Assembly: GCA_019747875.1 (NCBI GenBank)
Contig: JAIEQI010000036.1
Location: 1 to 64,000, forward strand
DNA length: 64,000 bases
Reading direction: 5' to 3'
From: Candidatus Obscuribacterales bacterium
GTDB lineage: Bacteria; Cyanobacteriota; Vampirovibrionia; Obscuribacterales; Obscuribacteraceae
The position numbers were made by a program, and so were the translations under genes. Below the pieces are notes generated by a model. It searched no databases and had not been told where the DNA came from. It was given only the letters and a program-made list of their open reading frames with translations. Below, piece after piece: positions 8,794 through 16,680 of this stretch. Within the stretch, counting starts at the first letter, position 1. Every line of letters begins with the position of its first letter.

Positions 8794-9282
8794 TTAGCTA
8801 AAAAAATTTGCATCACGAGCGGTAGCAACAGCCCAATTGATCGAGCCCGGCGTGCACAAACCCAGAATAATTGGCAGCATCGCAAATGCTAGGGAGCGAG
8901 CCATTCCCGGCTCTCCGATCTTTCTGAAACACGCCCACAACAAAGCGGCGCCCCAAAAAAAGCAAATCATCTCTGCGCCATTTGCACAAACGTTGAGCAG
9001 GGCCTCCACATTTGCCAGCATGTTGATCCTAACTGTACCGGCAGTGTTAACAGCCGATATTGATGTCGGGTCGTTGCCTTCAGGATGAATCACTTGTTTT
9101 GGCGAGGAAGTAGTCTCTCGACCTTGGCTTTGGCTATTTGCGGACGGAGCATCGCTGCAGGCGACTACCTTCGCTTCGTGACTGTCGCTACCCATGTACT
9201 GGGCATGGGCGGGTTGGATGACGGTTGTGATTATGCCGCCTGCTGCAACAGCCAAAACTAACGATTTCAGTACTCGATTCAT
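8794..9282 (-). CDS. Small exported two-TM protein, paralog 2 of a tandem trio
   Basis: 162 aa, preceded by AGGAGA at a good distance. Signal peptide to PAHAQ, then QYMGSDSHEAKVV, a variable linker, NTAGTVRINMLANVEALLNVC, the first TM ending in CFRKIGEPG, and the second TM with PIILGLCTPGSINW, ending ARDANFF. It is the closest relative of the 8265-8771 product. Two GTGAC-N4-GTCAT palindromes lie about 85-115 bp upstream. Likely an inner-membrane or secreted oligomeric protein; role unknown. Confidence 0.65.
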   Translation of the reverse strand: MNRVLKSLVLAVAAGGIITTVIQPAHAQYMGSDSHEAKVVACSDAPSANSQSQGRETTSSPKQVIHPEGNDPTSISAVNTAGTVRINMLANVEALLNVCANGAEMICFFWGAALLWACFRKIGEPGMARSLAFAMLPIILGLCTPGSINWAVATARDANFFS

Positions 9283-9365
9283 GAGTTCAATCTCCTTCCC
9301 GTGTAAACATCATACGATTGATTCTTGGAAAATAGTTCGGAACAGTGACCACTGCTGCATTTCCG

Positions 9366-9399
9366 GTGACTGCTGTCATGCGATCGTGACTTAGGTCAT
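9366..9399. promoter_or_regulatory. Pair of CRP-like palindromes upstream of paralog 2
   Basis: GTGAC-TGCT-GTCAT (9366-9379) and GTGAC-TTAG-GTCAT (9386-9399), 20 bp apart centre to centre. Read as GTGA-N6-TCAY they resemble the CRP consensus TGTGA-N6-TCACA. The same motif pair precedes paralog 1, which argues for real regulatory sites. Confidence 0.5.
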
Positions 9400-9440
9400 G
9401 CGCCAGCGTTGAGCAGAGCGGTGCGCGGCACTAGTACGTC

Positions 9441-9914
9441 TTACGTAAACAGGTTCGCATCTCTAAGAGCACTGAGAACCCATCCGATACACCCAGGGCT
9501 GTTTAGCCCCATAATTATTGCAAGTACGCCCAGTCCTGCGGAATGGAACTTCTTAGCTCTGTCAATTTTGCGAAAACACGAGAAGAGTAGCGTGGCTCCC
9601 CAGATTATACAAATCATTTCTGCAGTATTGCTGCCAATGTTCATCATTGATTCGAAGTTCGAGAGATTCATTACCCTGACCGTTCCTGCAGTGTTTACTC
9701 CCTCGATGTCTTTCGCATTGCATTGATTTTGGTTATTCTCATTTGTAATCTTTGTGGCGAATGGATCCGCGTAAACCTTCGCGTTCGCATCTTGCTTTAC
9801 CACTACGTCGTGGCTATCGCAGCCCATGTATTGGGCGTTTGCGGACTGGGTTATGCATCCCATGAGCGCAGCGACCGCTATTGTGATGCCCAGTATTTTC
9901 AAATGTGTTTTCAT
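9441..9914 (-). CDS. Small exported two-TM protein, paralog 1 of a tandem trio
   Basis: 157 aa, preceded by GGAG. Signal peptide ending SANAQ (a Cys at residue 20, MGCITQ, could alternatively be a lipobox-like site), QYMGCDSHDVVV, an Asn/Asp-rich linker, NTAGTVRVMNLSNFESMMNI, TM1 ending CFRKIDRAKK, TM2 with IIMGLNSPGCIGW, ending LRDANLF. It is the most diverged of the three and has its own upstream palindromes, so it is probably a separate transcription unit. Confidence 0.65.
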   Translation of the reverse strand: MKTHLKILGITIAVAALMGCITQSANAQYMGCDSHDVVVKQDANAKVYADPFATKITNENNQNQCNAKDIEGVNTAGTVRVMNLSNFESMMNIGSNTAEMICIIWGATLLFSCFRKIDRAKKFHSAGLGVLAIIMGLNSPGCIGWVLSALRDANLFT

Positions 9915-9996
9915 TTGCCTGCTCCAATGAAGATACCATCATTGTAGTTTTGCAAATCTGAAAATTTCTCGAAACTCTTGCTCTGATTGTGATTCC

Positions 9997-10034
9997 GTGA
10001 CTCTGGTCACAGAAACCGATATGACCTTCGTCAC
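9997..10034. promoter_or_regulatory. Pair of CRP-like palindromes upstream of paralog 1
   Basis: GTGAC-TCTG-GTCAC (9997-10010), in context CGTGA-CTCTGG-TCACA, 9 of 10 consensus CRP half-site bases; and ATGAC-CTTC-GTCAC (10021-10034). Located 83-120 bp before the start of the 9441-9914 gene and abutting the stop of the gene upstream. A Crp/Fnr family protein is encoded at 20260. Confidence 0.5.
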
Positions 10035-11243
10035 CTATGAAACCAACAAATTGCGCAGTTTGGGGTCCTTCATCTTCCAAATAGCGGCATCTGTTAGTAC
10101 ATGATGAAACTGAGCCGTAGTGAATATGACTGCTGTGGCTGTTGTCAGATTGAAACCGAATTGCGCAAGCATTTGCGGAAGCCCCATGAAAAGTGCCAGC
10201 CCGGCTATCAGTAAAAATCCAAGATAACGATATGTTTCTTCGGTTTGCAACAAGGATGCGATTTGATTCGGCGGAAGTCCTTCTGGGAGTCCGCGTTCTT
10301 TTAGATGATATGCGGTCGTTGCTATCACGTATTGGCTGCCATGGAAAAACGCTGGAACGTAGATCCAGAGAACGCCCGTGATCTTGGGTCCGAGTACGAA
10401 AATAATTACTGCAGTCAAGACAAGTAGTAGGGAAGGCAGTGGAAAAAGCTTTTTAGTGCTTACGAAGTTGCGAACTAAGCAGGCGGTAAAAACAACTGCT
10501 GAAACTACAATACATAGTGCAGCGACTTGCTCGAGCCAGGTAGGTAGCGGGCCCCAGAAGGGTAATGTTTGACCCAAGAACTTGTCGCCGCTCCACTCTT
10601 TGTAGGTGCACTGACGCAAGATCGCAAACATCATTGTCGATCTCATGAGAGATGACAGCACGCCTTTGTCAAAGGCAGACATACGGTATCCGCGTTTGAA
10701 GCAGTAAAGCAGCGCAAAGCCATATGCTTGCGCAGTAAAATGCTGAGACACGATAAGCAAATAAATGCGGCAGTAGATTCCCGCGAGCGCAGGATGTATA
10801 CAGCCAGCAAGTGCAAGCGTCGCACAAGCGATTGCTGCCCAATAGCTGTACAAAGAAAATTTCTCGCGAGTTTCGCGATCGTTGTAGAGGCGAACCAGTG
10901 TAGCGACTATATGTGTTTGGCTCAGCATCACGGTTCCCAATGCCGCGGTAACAACCATCCACTGAGCAAATGGCGAGTCGTTCTTGCCGCCAAGCAGAAA
11001 GAAATGGATGGGAAACACAATCCACAAGAGTCCGCCGCACACGAACAACAAGTCGAGCGTCGGATGCAGAATCCATTCGTAAGGTTTGGGCTGGTCGACG
11101 TGATTGTTTGTCTCGGTAGAACAAGTCTGTGCCTCTTCTGCTGGTTCATGTGGCGCGTCAAGAGCATGCGAAGGCGCACTTACTTCATCCATTTCGGAGT
11201 GAGGAGCGAGAATCGTGTTAGTGCTGTTGTCCGTGTCGTCCAT
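10035..11243 (-). CDS. Polytopic membrane protein with His motifs, unknown function
   Basis: 402 aa. The first 55 residues are acidic and Pro/Ser/Thr rich and soluble; the rest forms about eight to ten hydrophobic segments. Conserved-looking polar motifs sit next to membrane helices: SQTHIVATL, SQHFTAQAYGF, AFFHGSQYV and TTAQFHHVLTDAAIW. Repeated His/Gln in helices suggests metal, haem or retinoid/carotenoid chemistry, in the manner of membrane di-metal oxygenases, but I do not recognise the family with certainty. Confidence 0.6.
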   Translation of the reverse strand: MDDTDNSTNTILAPHSEMDEVSAPSHALDAPHEPAEEAQTCSTETNNHVDQPKPYEWILHPTLDLLFVCGGLLWIVFPIHFFLLGGKNDSPFAQWMVVTAALGTVMLSQTHIVATLVRLYNDRETREKFSLYSYWAAIACATLALAGCIHPALAGIYCRIYLLIVSQHFTAQAYGFALLYCFKRGYRMSAFDKGVLSSLMRSTMMFAILRQCTYKEWSGDKFLGQTLPFWGPLPTWLEQVAALCIVVSAVVFTACLVRNFVSTKKLFPLPSLLLVLTAVIIFVLGPKITGVLWIYVPAFFHGSQYVIATTAYHLKERGLPEGLPPNQIASLLQTEETYRYLGFLLIAGLALFMGLPQMLAQFGFNLTTATAVIFTTAQFHHVLTDAAIWKMKDPKLRNLLVS

Positions 11244-11267
11244 GGGAACTTTATACCCACGTATTCC

Positions 11268-11780
11268 TCATTTGTTGGAAGGATTGCAACATTTCTTGGG
11301 CACGGCGCTAATGTCTAGTTTGACTCGCGGAATCAGTTCGTTCTCCGGCCAGCTTTCAGAGGCATTAAGACCGCTTGCACTTGATGCCACCATTTTGAAT
11401 TTAGCAACAGCACCGTCCTTTTTCAAATCAATCAATCCAGCGCCCTTGCTTCCCCAATCGTCAGTGAACGAAACGGACAGAGTATTTTCGTTCAGGTATT
11501 TTGCCGGAGCTGTAAAGCTTGAAGTGTGGTTCGTTACAGGCGAGTAACTTTCGAATATTACACACGGTTTTCCATTGATGTTCGTTATAAGCATGTCCAT
11601 GTAAAAGGGATCTTTTGCATCTGCATATAGAACATCTTTGTGATAATGTGCAGGTAAGTTTTGTTCTTTTGTGTGTTTTTGTTCTTTTGACGGCGCTGCA
11701 TCTGCGTTCTCTGAGGCTATCAGGCATGCAAGCAATGCGCATGATATTAGAAATCCGTTTTGCAGCTTAGTGAAGCTCAT
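11268..11780 (-). CDS. Secreted protein of unknown function
   Basis: 170 aa from the ATG at 11780, chosen because GGAG lies 7 bp upstream and the product then starts MSFTKLQNG followed at once by the signal-peptide core (FLISCALLACLIAS). A longer in-frame start exists at 11810. The mature part begins with a Lys/Gln-rich stretch (KEQKHTKEQN) and then a beta-rich region. No domain recognised; it ends with two adjacent Cys (KKCCNPSNK). Upstream of the 10035-11243 gene on the same strand, 24 bp apart, so possibly co-transcribed. Confidence 0.55.
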   Translation of the reverse strand: MSFTKLQNGFLISCALLACLIASENADAAPSKEQKHTKEQNLPAHYHKDVLYADAKDPFYMDMLITNINGKPCVIFESYSPVTNHTSSFTAPAKYLNENTLSVSFTDDWGSKGAGLIDLKKDGAVAKFKMVASSASGLNASESWPENELIPRVKLDISAVPKKCCNPSNK

Positions 11781-12030
11781 ACATTCTCCAACTGGAAGGC
11801 GCACATACAAGTTCTATGCTCCCATTCTATTACGCGCAACTCTCCTGAAATAGGTCGCTCTGTCGTCTGCTTTTGATATTGCTGGAGTTATTAGTGCGGA
11901 TTTTATGCCGACGGGGTGAACGTAAAATCAAGTCTTAGCAGGTACATTGATGGATTCGGTAAGTAGATTGACAAAACCTGGTTGCTGAGAGGGTATTATC
12001 GTAGATGTTGAGCGCTGAAACAGTTGTTGG

Positions 12031-12957
12031 ATGATACTTGTAACCGGAGCTACGGGATCTGTAGGAAGCAAAGTCGTTGATGCGTTGCTTGAGCAGCAGG
12101 CTGAAGTTCGTATTTTGACGCGTGGTCAAAGCGACTGGGCTGAGAGTCGATTGCCACAATTCCGGCGCTTGGGTGTCGATGTCATGGTTGGTGATATGCG
12201 CAGTCGCAAAACAGCTGAGAAAGCCGTTAATGGGTGCAAAGGGATCATCAACTGTGCCGGTGTAATGCGATCTACGCCGGATGCTGATATTGAATCGGTA
12301 ATCATTGATGGCGCGATGAATCTGATTGAAGCTGGAAAGGAAGCTGGTGTTCAGCGTTTCATTCAGCTAAGTTGCCTTGGCGCAACCGAGCACGCGACAT
12401 CGCTTTATTTCGCCTGCCATTGGGATGCAGAGGAGATCATCAAAGAATCCGGATTGCACTGGACAATTTTTCGTCCTTCGCTGATTTTTGAGGAACACAG
12501 CTTTTTGATGCGGGTGCTGGATTTTTGGGTGGCGAAGGTTCCTGTGATTGTTATTGTTGGCAGCGGACTTAATCGCTTCAATCCGATATCTTCGATTGAT
12601 GTTGCAAAATGCATCGTACAGAGCCTTTACGACCGAGATACTTCCGGCAAGATCTACGAACTGGTTGGTCCGGATACATGGGACTTGCAAAGCATGCTGG
12701 ACAAAATGTGTGAAGCAAGAGGTAGACCATTGCGTTCAATTCGGATACCCAGCTTTATTGGAGTTCCCCTGGCTGGATTGATTGGGCAACTTATTCCTAA
12801 GAGCCCAATCGATTCCCATGTTATGCGAGTCATGACATCTGAAATGATTGCAGAATCTGCGCCAATGCTTGAAAAATTTCAGATAAAACCGATTTCAATG
12901 AAAAGCTGTTACAAAACCCTGGCTCGGATAGGCAAAGATGAAGACGAAGACGAATAG
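12031..12957 (+). CDS. Atypical SDR, NDUFA9/NmrA-like NAD(P)-binding protein
   Basis: 308 aa. The Rossmann signature GATGSVG is at residues 5-11, followed by an acidic/basic beta2 (VRILTRG) typical of NADP-preferring atypical SDRs, then GDMRSRKT and VQRFIQLSCLGA. The catalytic YxxxK of classical SDRs is not obvious, as expected for the atypical group that includes complex I subunit NDUFA9 and plant/cyanobacterial Ycf39. In cyanobacteria such proteins assist cofactor or quinone metabolism. The C-terminus is Asp/Glu rich. The exact role is inferred only. Confidence 0.7.
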   Translation: MILVTGATGSVGSKVVDALLEQQAEVRILTRGQSDWAESRLPQFRRLGVDVMVGDMRSRKTAEKAVNGCKGIINCAGVMRSTPDADIESVIIDGAMNLIEAGKEAGVQRFIQLSCLGATEHATSLYFACHWDAEEIIKESGLHWTIFRPSLIFEEHSFLMRVLDFWVAKVPVIVIVGSGLNRFNPISSIDVAKCIVQSLYDRDTSGKIYELVGPDTWDLQSMLDKMCEARGRPLRSIRIPSFIGVPLAGLIGQLIPKSPIDSHVMRVMTSEMIAESAPMLEKFQIKPISMKSCYKTLARIGKDEDEDE

Positions 12958-13046
12958 ACCGCGGCAATTTGTGATATTTTGACAAGGAGAAATCGTACAA
13001 ACGTGCCGTTTTCAAGCGGCGGCTGTCACCAGGAGCTGTCAATCAA

Positions 13047-13403
13047 ATGATCAGGTTCAACAAAGAAGTAAAAATCATGGAGTGGGGAACGGGAACGAAC
13101 ACCACTAATCAAATTTGGACTGAGATTGGCAAAGGACGTTTTGTGTCGCGCGATGTGAAAGATGGCATCACAACGTTAACCATCGAAGTACAAGGTGGAT
13201 TGCAACGCAAGAATCCTGATACCGACAGCGTGAAGCTGGTGCAGTTGAGCGAAGGAATGACTGCTTGCTCTGAACGCTGGGGCGAAGTCGCTATGGGTCA
13301 CATCAAATCAGTATCTGGAAATAGTGTTGTTGTGACGATTCCTTATGCCACCAAGATTAGTGGCGCAGCCAATGCACTTCAAAAATTCCTTGGATTGCCT
13401 TAA
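13047..13403 (+). CDS. Small beta-rich protein, unknown
   Basis: 118 aa. AGGAG lies about 11 bp before the ATG. No signal peptide or membrane segment. Alternating hydrophobic strands (TTLTIEVQGG, SVVVTIPYAT) suggest a small beta barrel or OB-like fold. It follows the SDR gene by 90 bp and ends before a hairpin. Function not recognised. Confidence 0.5.
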   Translation: MIRFNKEVKIMEWGTGTNTTNQIWTEIGKGRFVSRDVKDGITTLTIEVQGGLQRKNPDTDSVKLVQLSEGMTACSERWGEVAMGHIKSVSGNSVVVTIPYATKISGAANALQKFLGLP

Positions 13404-13416
13404 GATCCATAATGGA

Positions 13417-13451
13417 GAGAATCGAGATCTCTTGCAGTAATCTTGATTCTC
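13417..13451 (+). terminator. Hairpin after the small beta-rich gene
   Basis: GAGAATCGAGAT (13417-13428) pairs with ATCTTGATTCTC (13440-13451), 12 bp with one G-U pair and an 11-nt loop, 14 bp after the stop at 13403. The 3' side is A-rich rather than T-rich, so termination is uncertain. Confidence 0.4.
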
Positions 13452-13539
13452 ATACAAACAACAATCAAGACATTGCTAATCTAGCTTAGTTTATAGACCC
13501 TGCGGATGCGCTGGGCGCTAGCCGTGGGGAAAAGTCTCA

Positions 13540-14574
13540 TTAATGGTATCGCAGCCCTGGGTGATGCTTTCGATTCGCCGAGAAATTGGTTGAATCAACT
13601 TCTTTTCCAGTTTTATCTTTCATGGAAACCGTATGTTGCGTCCATGAATCGTACGGACTGTTACATGGCAACGCTAAACTTTGCCTATGCTCTTTGTTGA
13701 GAGACAGCGACTTGTCACTTCCCTGCTTGCGAAGCTCCTCGTTAATACGCTGTACCATTTCCTCCAGTTGGCCGCTCTCTGCGGCTCGTTGCATAGATTT
13801 ATTGATTTCGCCCCATGCGGAGTCCAGCTTGTCGCCACGAGCTAGGCGATCTGCGATATCCTTCGTAAGTTCGGACAATTCCTGCGCCGACATTTTCTCC
13901 ACTGGACTAAGTAGCGATCGGTCTTTCGGGTAAGAGTTTTCGCGCTCTGTGGTATGGGTGTCTGAGATTTGTGTGTTCTTTATTTGCTCGTTGGGATTCT
14001 GCTTGATTGGTTCAGGCTTCTGAGGCTTGCAGCCACCTTCTGGTGGAAGGGAACTGAAGATGTCTTTGATTTGCAGGTCCTTTATTTGCTCCGTGGAGTT
14101 TTGCTTGATGGGCTCGGGCTTTTGCGGCTTGCAAACAATTATTGAAGGATCTGATTCCGGGGGAAGGTATCTTCGTTCCGAGTTTTGTTGAGGTGTTTGC
14201 TCTTTAATGATCGGCTTTCCGTCTTTGATGATTTGTTGATCTATGTTGGCAGTTGTGGAAGCTTGCTCTTTGATAATTGGCTTTCCGTCTTTGATGATTT
14301 GCATATCTATCGCAGGATTCTGATATTGAGATTTCATCGGAGCATCAGGTGCATAGCATCCCCCAGGTCCTTTATTGTCGGTGCCTGTGTTTGTACCTTC
14401 TAGTTTCATACCCGGGATATGTTGTGATGCGCTTGCTGTGCTGTTTCTATCACTTGATTGCGGGGTTTGTCCTCTAAACTCATCGAGGGGGCCGCTCTTA
14501 CCTGTACACTCGAAATCAGACTGAGTTTGTTTCTCCGCAGACTGTGGGCGCTCTTTAATTGCATTCTCTGACAT
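13540..14574 (-). CDS. Repeat-containing hydrophilic protein, unknown
   Basis: About 344 aa from the ATG at 14574, preferred over 14610 because GAGGG sits 7 bp upstream. The product is very polar, without signal peptide or TM. It contains tandem peptides: QIIKDGKPIIKEQ twice and KPQKPEPIKQN-EQIK twice with variations, then a helical region (MSAQELSELTKDIADRL; MQRAAESGQLEEMVQRINEELRKQ). The repeats suggest a flexible scaffold or substrate of the many kinases or proteases here; that is speculation. Confidence 0.5.
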   Translation of the reverse strand: MSENAIKERPQSAEKQTQSDFECTGKSGPLDEFRGQTPQSSDRNSTASASQHIPGMKLEGTNTGTDNKGPGGCYAPDAPMKSQYQNPAIDMQIIKDGKPIIKEQASTTANIDQQIIKDGKPIIKEQTPQQNSERRYLPPESDPSIIVCKPQKPEPIKQNSTEQIKDLQIKDIFSSLPPEGGCKPQKPEPIKQNPNEQIKNTQISDTHTTERENSYPKDRSLLSPVEKMSAQELSELTKDIADRLARGDKLDSAWGEINKSMQRAAESGQLEEMVQRINEELRKQGSDKSLSLNKEHRQSLALPCNSPYDSWTQHTVSMKDKTGKEVDSTNFSANRKHHPGLRYH

Positions 14575-14785
14575 AGTAAATCCCTCGACACTTCCCAATA
14601 AGTCAAACACTCAATAGTGAAAAAGAGGTACCCAAATGCACTTCTTTTTGCGGGCTTTGAAAGCATTGGTGTTCAAGCCTTTTGGGCTGCTGTGCTATCG
14701 CAATTTGTTGCCACGAAAATGTCAGTTGTCTGTCACAAATATGTCAGGTCAAGGCTAATATATTGTCGAACGCTAAACTTTCAAA

Positions 14786-15286
14786 TCACTGACTTGAAGG
14801 TGGAGCGGCTTGTGGAGCTGGTTCAGAGCTGGGTTCTGACTTGGATTCTATTTTGAAATCCCACTTTTCCTTATCTATTTTCCAAGAACCATCTTCTTTC
14901 ACCAGTATGACGGAGCCACTCCCCTTTTCGTTGGGATCGGCTTTCGGAGCCTTGCTGTAGTCTGGCAGCAAATTCAATGTTGCTTTGTCTCCCTCTACTT
15001 TTTCAGATTCGATCTTGACCGCAGCTTGCATCACACTTTTCATAAGACCGAACATCATCGGGCGCATCATCCCGGGAGTTTCATTTATTTCCTTGTTAAC
15101 CCTTTTGCACAAATAAGGTTGAAGCTCTTCGATTTTGTTGGCAGCCAACATCGCTGCATGATACTTCACATATGCTTCTTTAGGGGTTTGCGGTTCCGCC
15201 GCATGCGCAGTTGCGGCCATGAATGCGATGATGCTTCCAGAAACTACGGCACAAAACATTTTTCTTGCAAGGCAATTCATGTTCAT
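14786..15286 (-). CDS. Secreted protein, NTF2-like (DUF4878-type) fold
   Basis: About 166 aa from ATG 15286 (AGAGG 7 bp upstream; an ATG two codons earlier is possible). Signal peptide ending ATAHA, then PKEAYVKYHAAMLAANK, a helical middle and a strand GSGSVILVKEDGSWKIDKEKW near the end. The pattern matches small periplasmic NTF2/lumazine-binding-like proteins of the DUF4878 sort. The C-terminal tail is Pro/Ser/Glu rich. Role unknown. Confidence 0.55.
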   Translation of the reverse strand: MNMNCLARKMFCAVVSGSIIAFMAATAHAAEPQTPKEAYVKYHAAMLAANKIEELQPYLCKRVNKEINETPGMMRPMMFGLMKSVMQAAVKIESEKVEGDKATLNLLPDYSKAPKADPNEKGSGSVILVKEDGSWKIDKEKWDFKIESKSEPSSEPAPQAAPPSSQ

Positions 15287-15532
15287 GATCATCCTCTGTG
15301 ATGTCTTCCATCTCTATTACTTTGATCATGCATATTTTAGCGCTGTCTGATTTGAATTCAAATGGATTCCTGTTCAACGCGCCTTTGTTCCCGCTGGATT
15401 TCCAGATAACCTAAACAATGCATCACAATGTTCATCCCGGTCCTGAAAATCAACAAAACTTGGGTTCAATGAACGGTTTATTGTACCGAGTTAGAATGAA
15501 AACGGATAATGAGAGAGGCAAACCTGCAGCGC

Positions 15533-16618
15533 CTATGCTGGCCTCCTCACCCGGCCAATAGGACGGTTCGCTAGTCGCTGGCGAAGCAATTCAAGTGTGT
15601 TTGGGAAATGGTCAGCGATTGCATTTGTCTCCTCAGCGTTTGGTGCGCCGCCGCGCAGGACTGCATATAAGTCGGCAAGAGCTTCCTCGGCATGAAGCCT
15701 ATATCGATGAAACAGTCTTTGTTGGCGATTCATGCGTTGGATGTCTCGCAAGAGCGCTTCCCTGAATTCGCGAGTCTGGGATAGATTACCAAGCAAATCA
15801 TCTATAACATGACCGATTTCATGACGCAAAACACCCTGCGGTCGGGCTGTAGGTCCGGATCTGGTGCTCTCTGCGATCACTATCATATTCTGTTCTACAA
15901 GATGTGCGCCATCCGCGTCATCCCATGTATTTCCCCGCCCCCACTGCCGCGGGCGCTGATTCGCGAGGGCAGGGTCGACATTGCTTATGCGCTCTGCGAT
16001 TACGATTCGAACACGTCCCTGTGCTAAGAGCCGCCTGTCTTCCAACGGGATATTTTGCAATTCGCGCAGCATTCGTTGCTGAAATTCTGGGCTGCCGCTG
16101 AGAAGTTCAACCACAAGCCCTGAACGGTCGCGCAGTGTGACTATACCGTCTCTGCCGGGAATTTGAGTGTATTCCGGAGGAAATTCGCTATTTGTCCGCT
16201 CTTGACGTAGATCAATGAGATCGCCAGTGAAAGGCTTTTCTACAAGCTTCATGGTAGTCTCAGCGCTTTTGTATATAGAATCAATACCAAAGTCCAGCGA
16301 CAGAGCTGAACCCTCACTCGAACGAGCCCTATCTAAGTTGGTGTCATTGCGTTGTGTCCAAAGCGAAGCTACTTCGCTGTTAAGAGAAGGCTCAGAGTCC
16401 TTGGACTGAGTGTTTTCGTCAAACTCTTTCATTTTTCGTTCATCCTCTATCGTGCGGGCGAATCCGGAGAACAGAATTAGTGAAAAGACAATAGCAAACG
16501 GAAGCTCCCGGAGTAATCCCAGAAAGCTCCCGAAACTCTCCCAAAGAGAAGAAAACCCTATCTTCGTCGCAGCTAAAGAGACTTCTTGAGCTTGCGATCC
16601 GATTTTCGGATCTTGCAT
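15533..16618 (-). CDS. Membrane-anchored zinc metallopeptidase, HEIGH motif
   Basis: 361 aa. A hydrophobic segment near residues 35-50 (PFAIVFSLILFSGF) anchors the N-terminus. The zincin motif is HEIGH at residues 266-270 in LRHEIGHVIDDLLG, with a candidate third ligand in EEALADLYAVLRGG about 45 residues on, as in gluzincins. The region between (IVIAERISNVDPALANQ ... ADGAHLVEQNMIVIAE) resembles the lethal-factor-like (ATLF) peptidase fold. A Zn-dependent endopeptidase acting in the periplasm or at the membrane is likely; the substrate is unknown. Confidence 0.65.
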   Translation of the reverse strand: MQDPKIGSQAQEVSLAATKIGFSSLWESFGSFLGLLRELPFAIVFSLILFSGFARTIEDERKMKEFDENTQSKDSEPSLNSEVASLWTQRNDTNLDRARSSEGSALSLDFGIDSIYKSAETTMKLVEKPFTGDLIDLRQERTNSEFPPEYTQIPGRDGIVTLRDRSGLVVELLSGSPEFQQRMLRELQNIPLEDRRLLAQGRVRIVIAERISNVDPALANQRPRQWGRGNTWDDADGAHLVEQNMIVIAESTRSGPTARPQGVLRHEIGHVIDDLLGNLSQTREFREALLRDIQRMNRQQRLFHRYRLHAEEALADLYAVLRGGAPNAEETNAIADHFPNTLELLRQRLANRPIGRVRRPA

Positions 16619-16680
16619 CTAAGGACATTCGGAGCGATTAACAGGAAAAGGATCCTGAGTCCTTACTTTGATGCGCGCGA

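Noticed and set aside
10728-11318. 196-codon plus-strand ORF
   Set aside because: Antisense shadow of the polytopic membrane protein gene.
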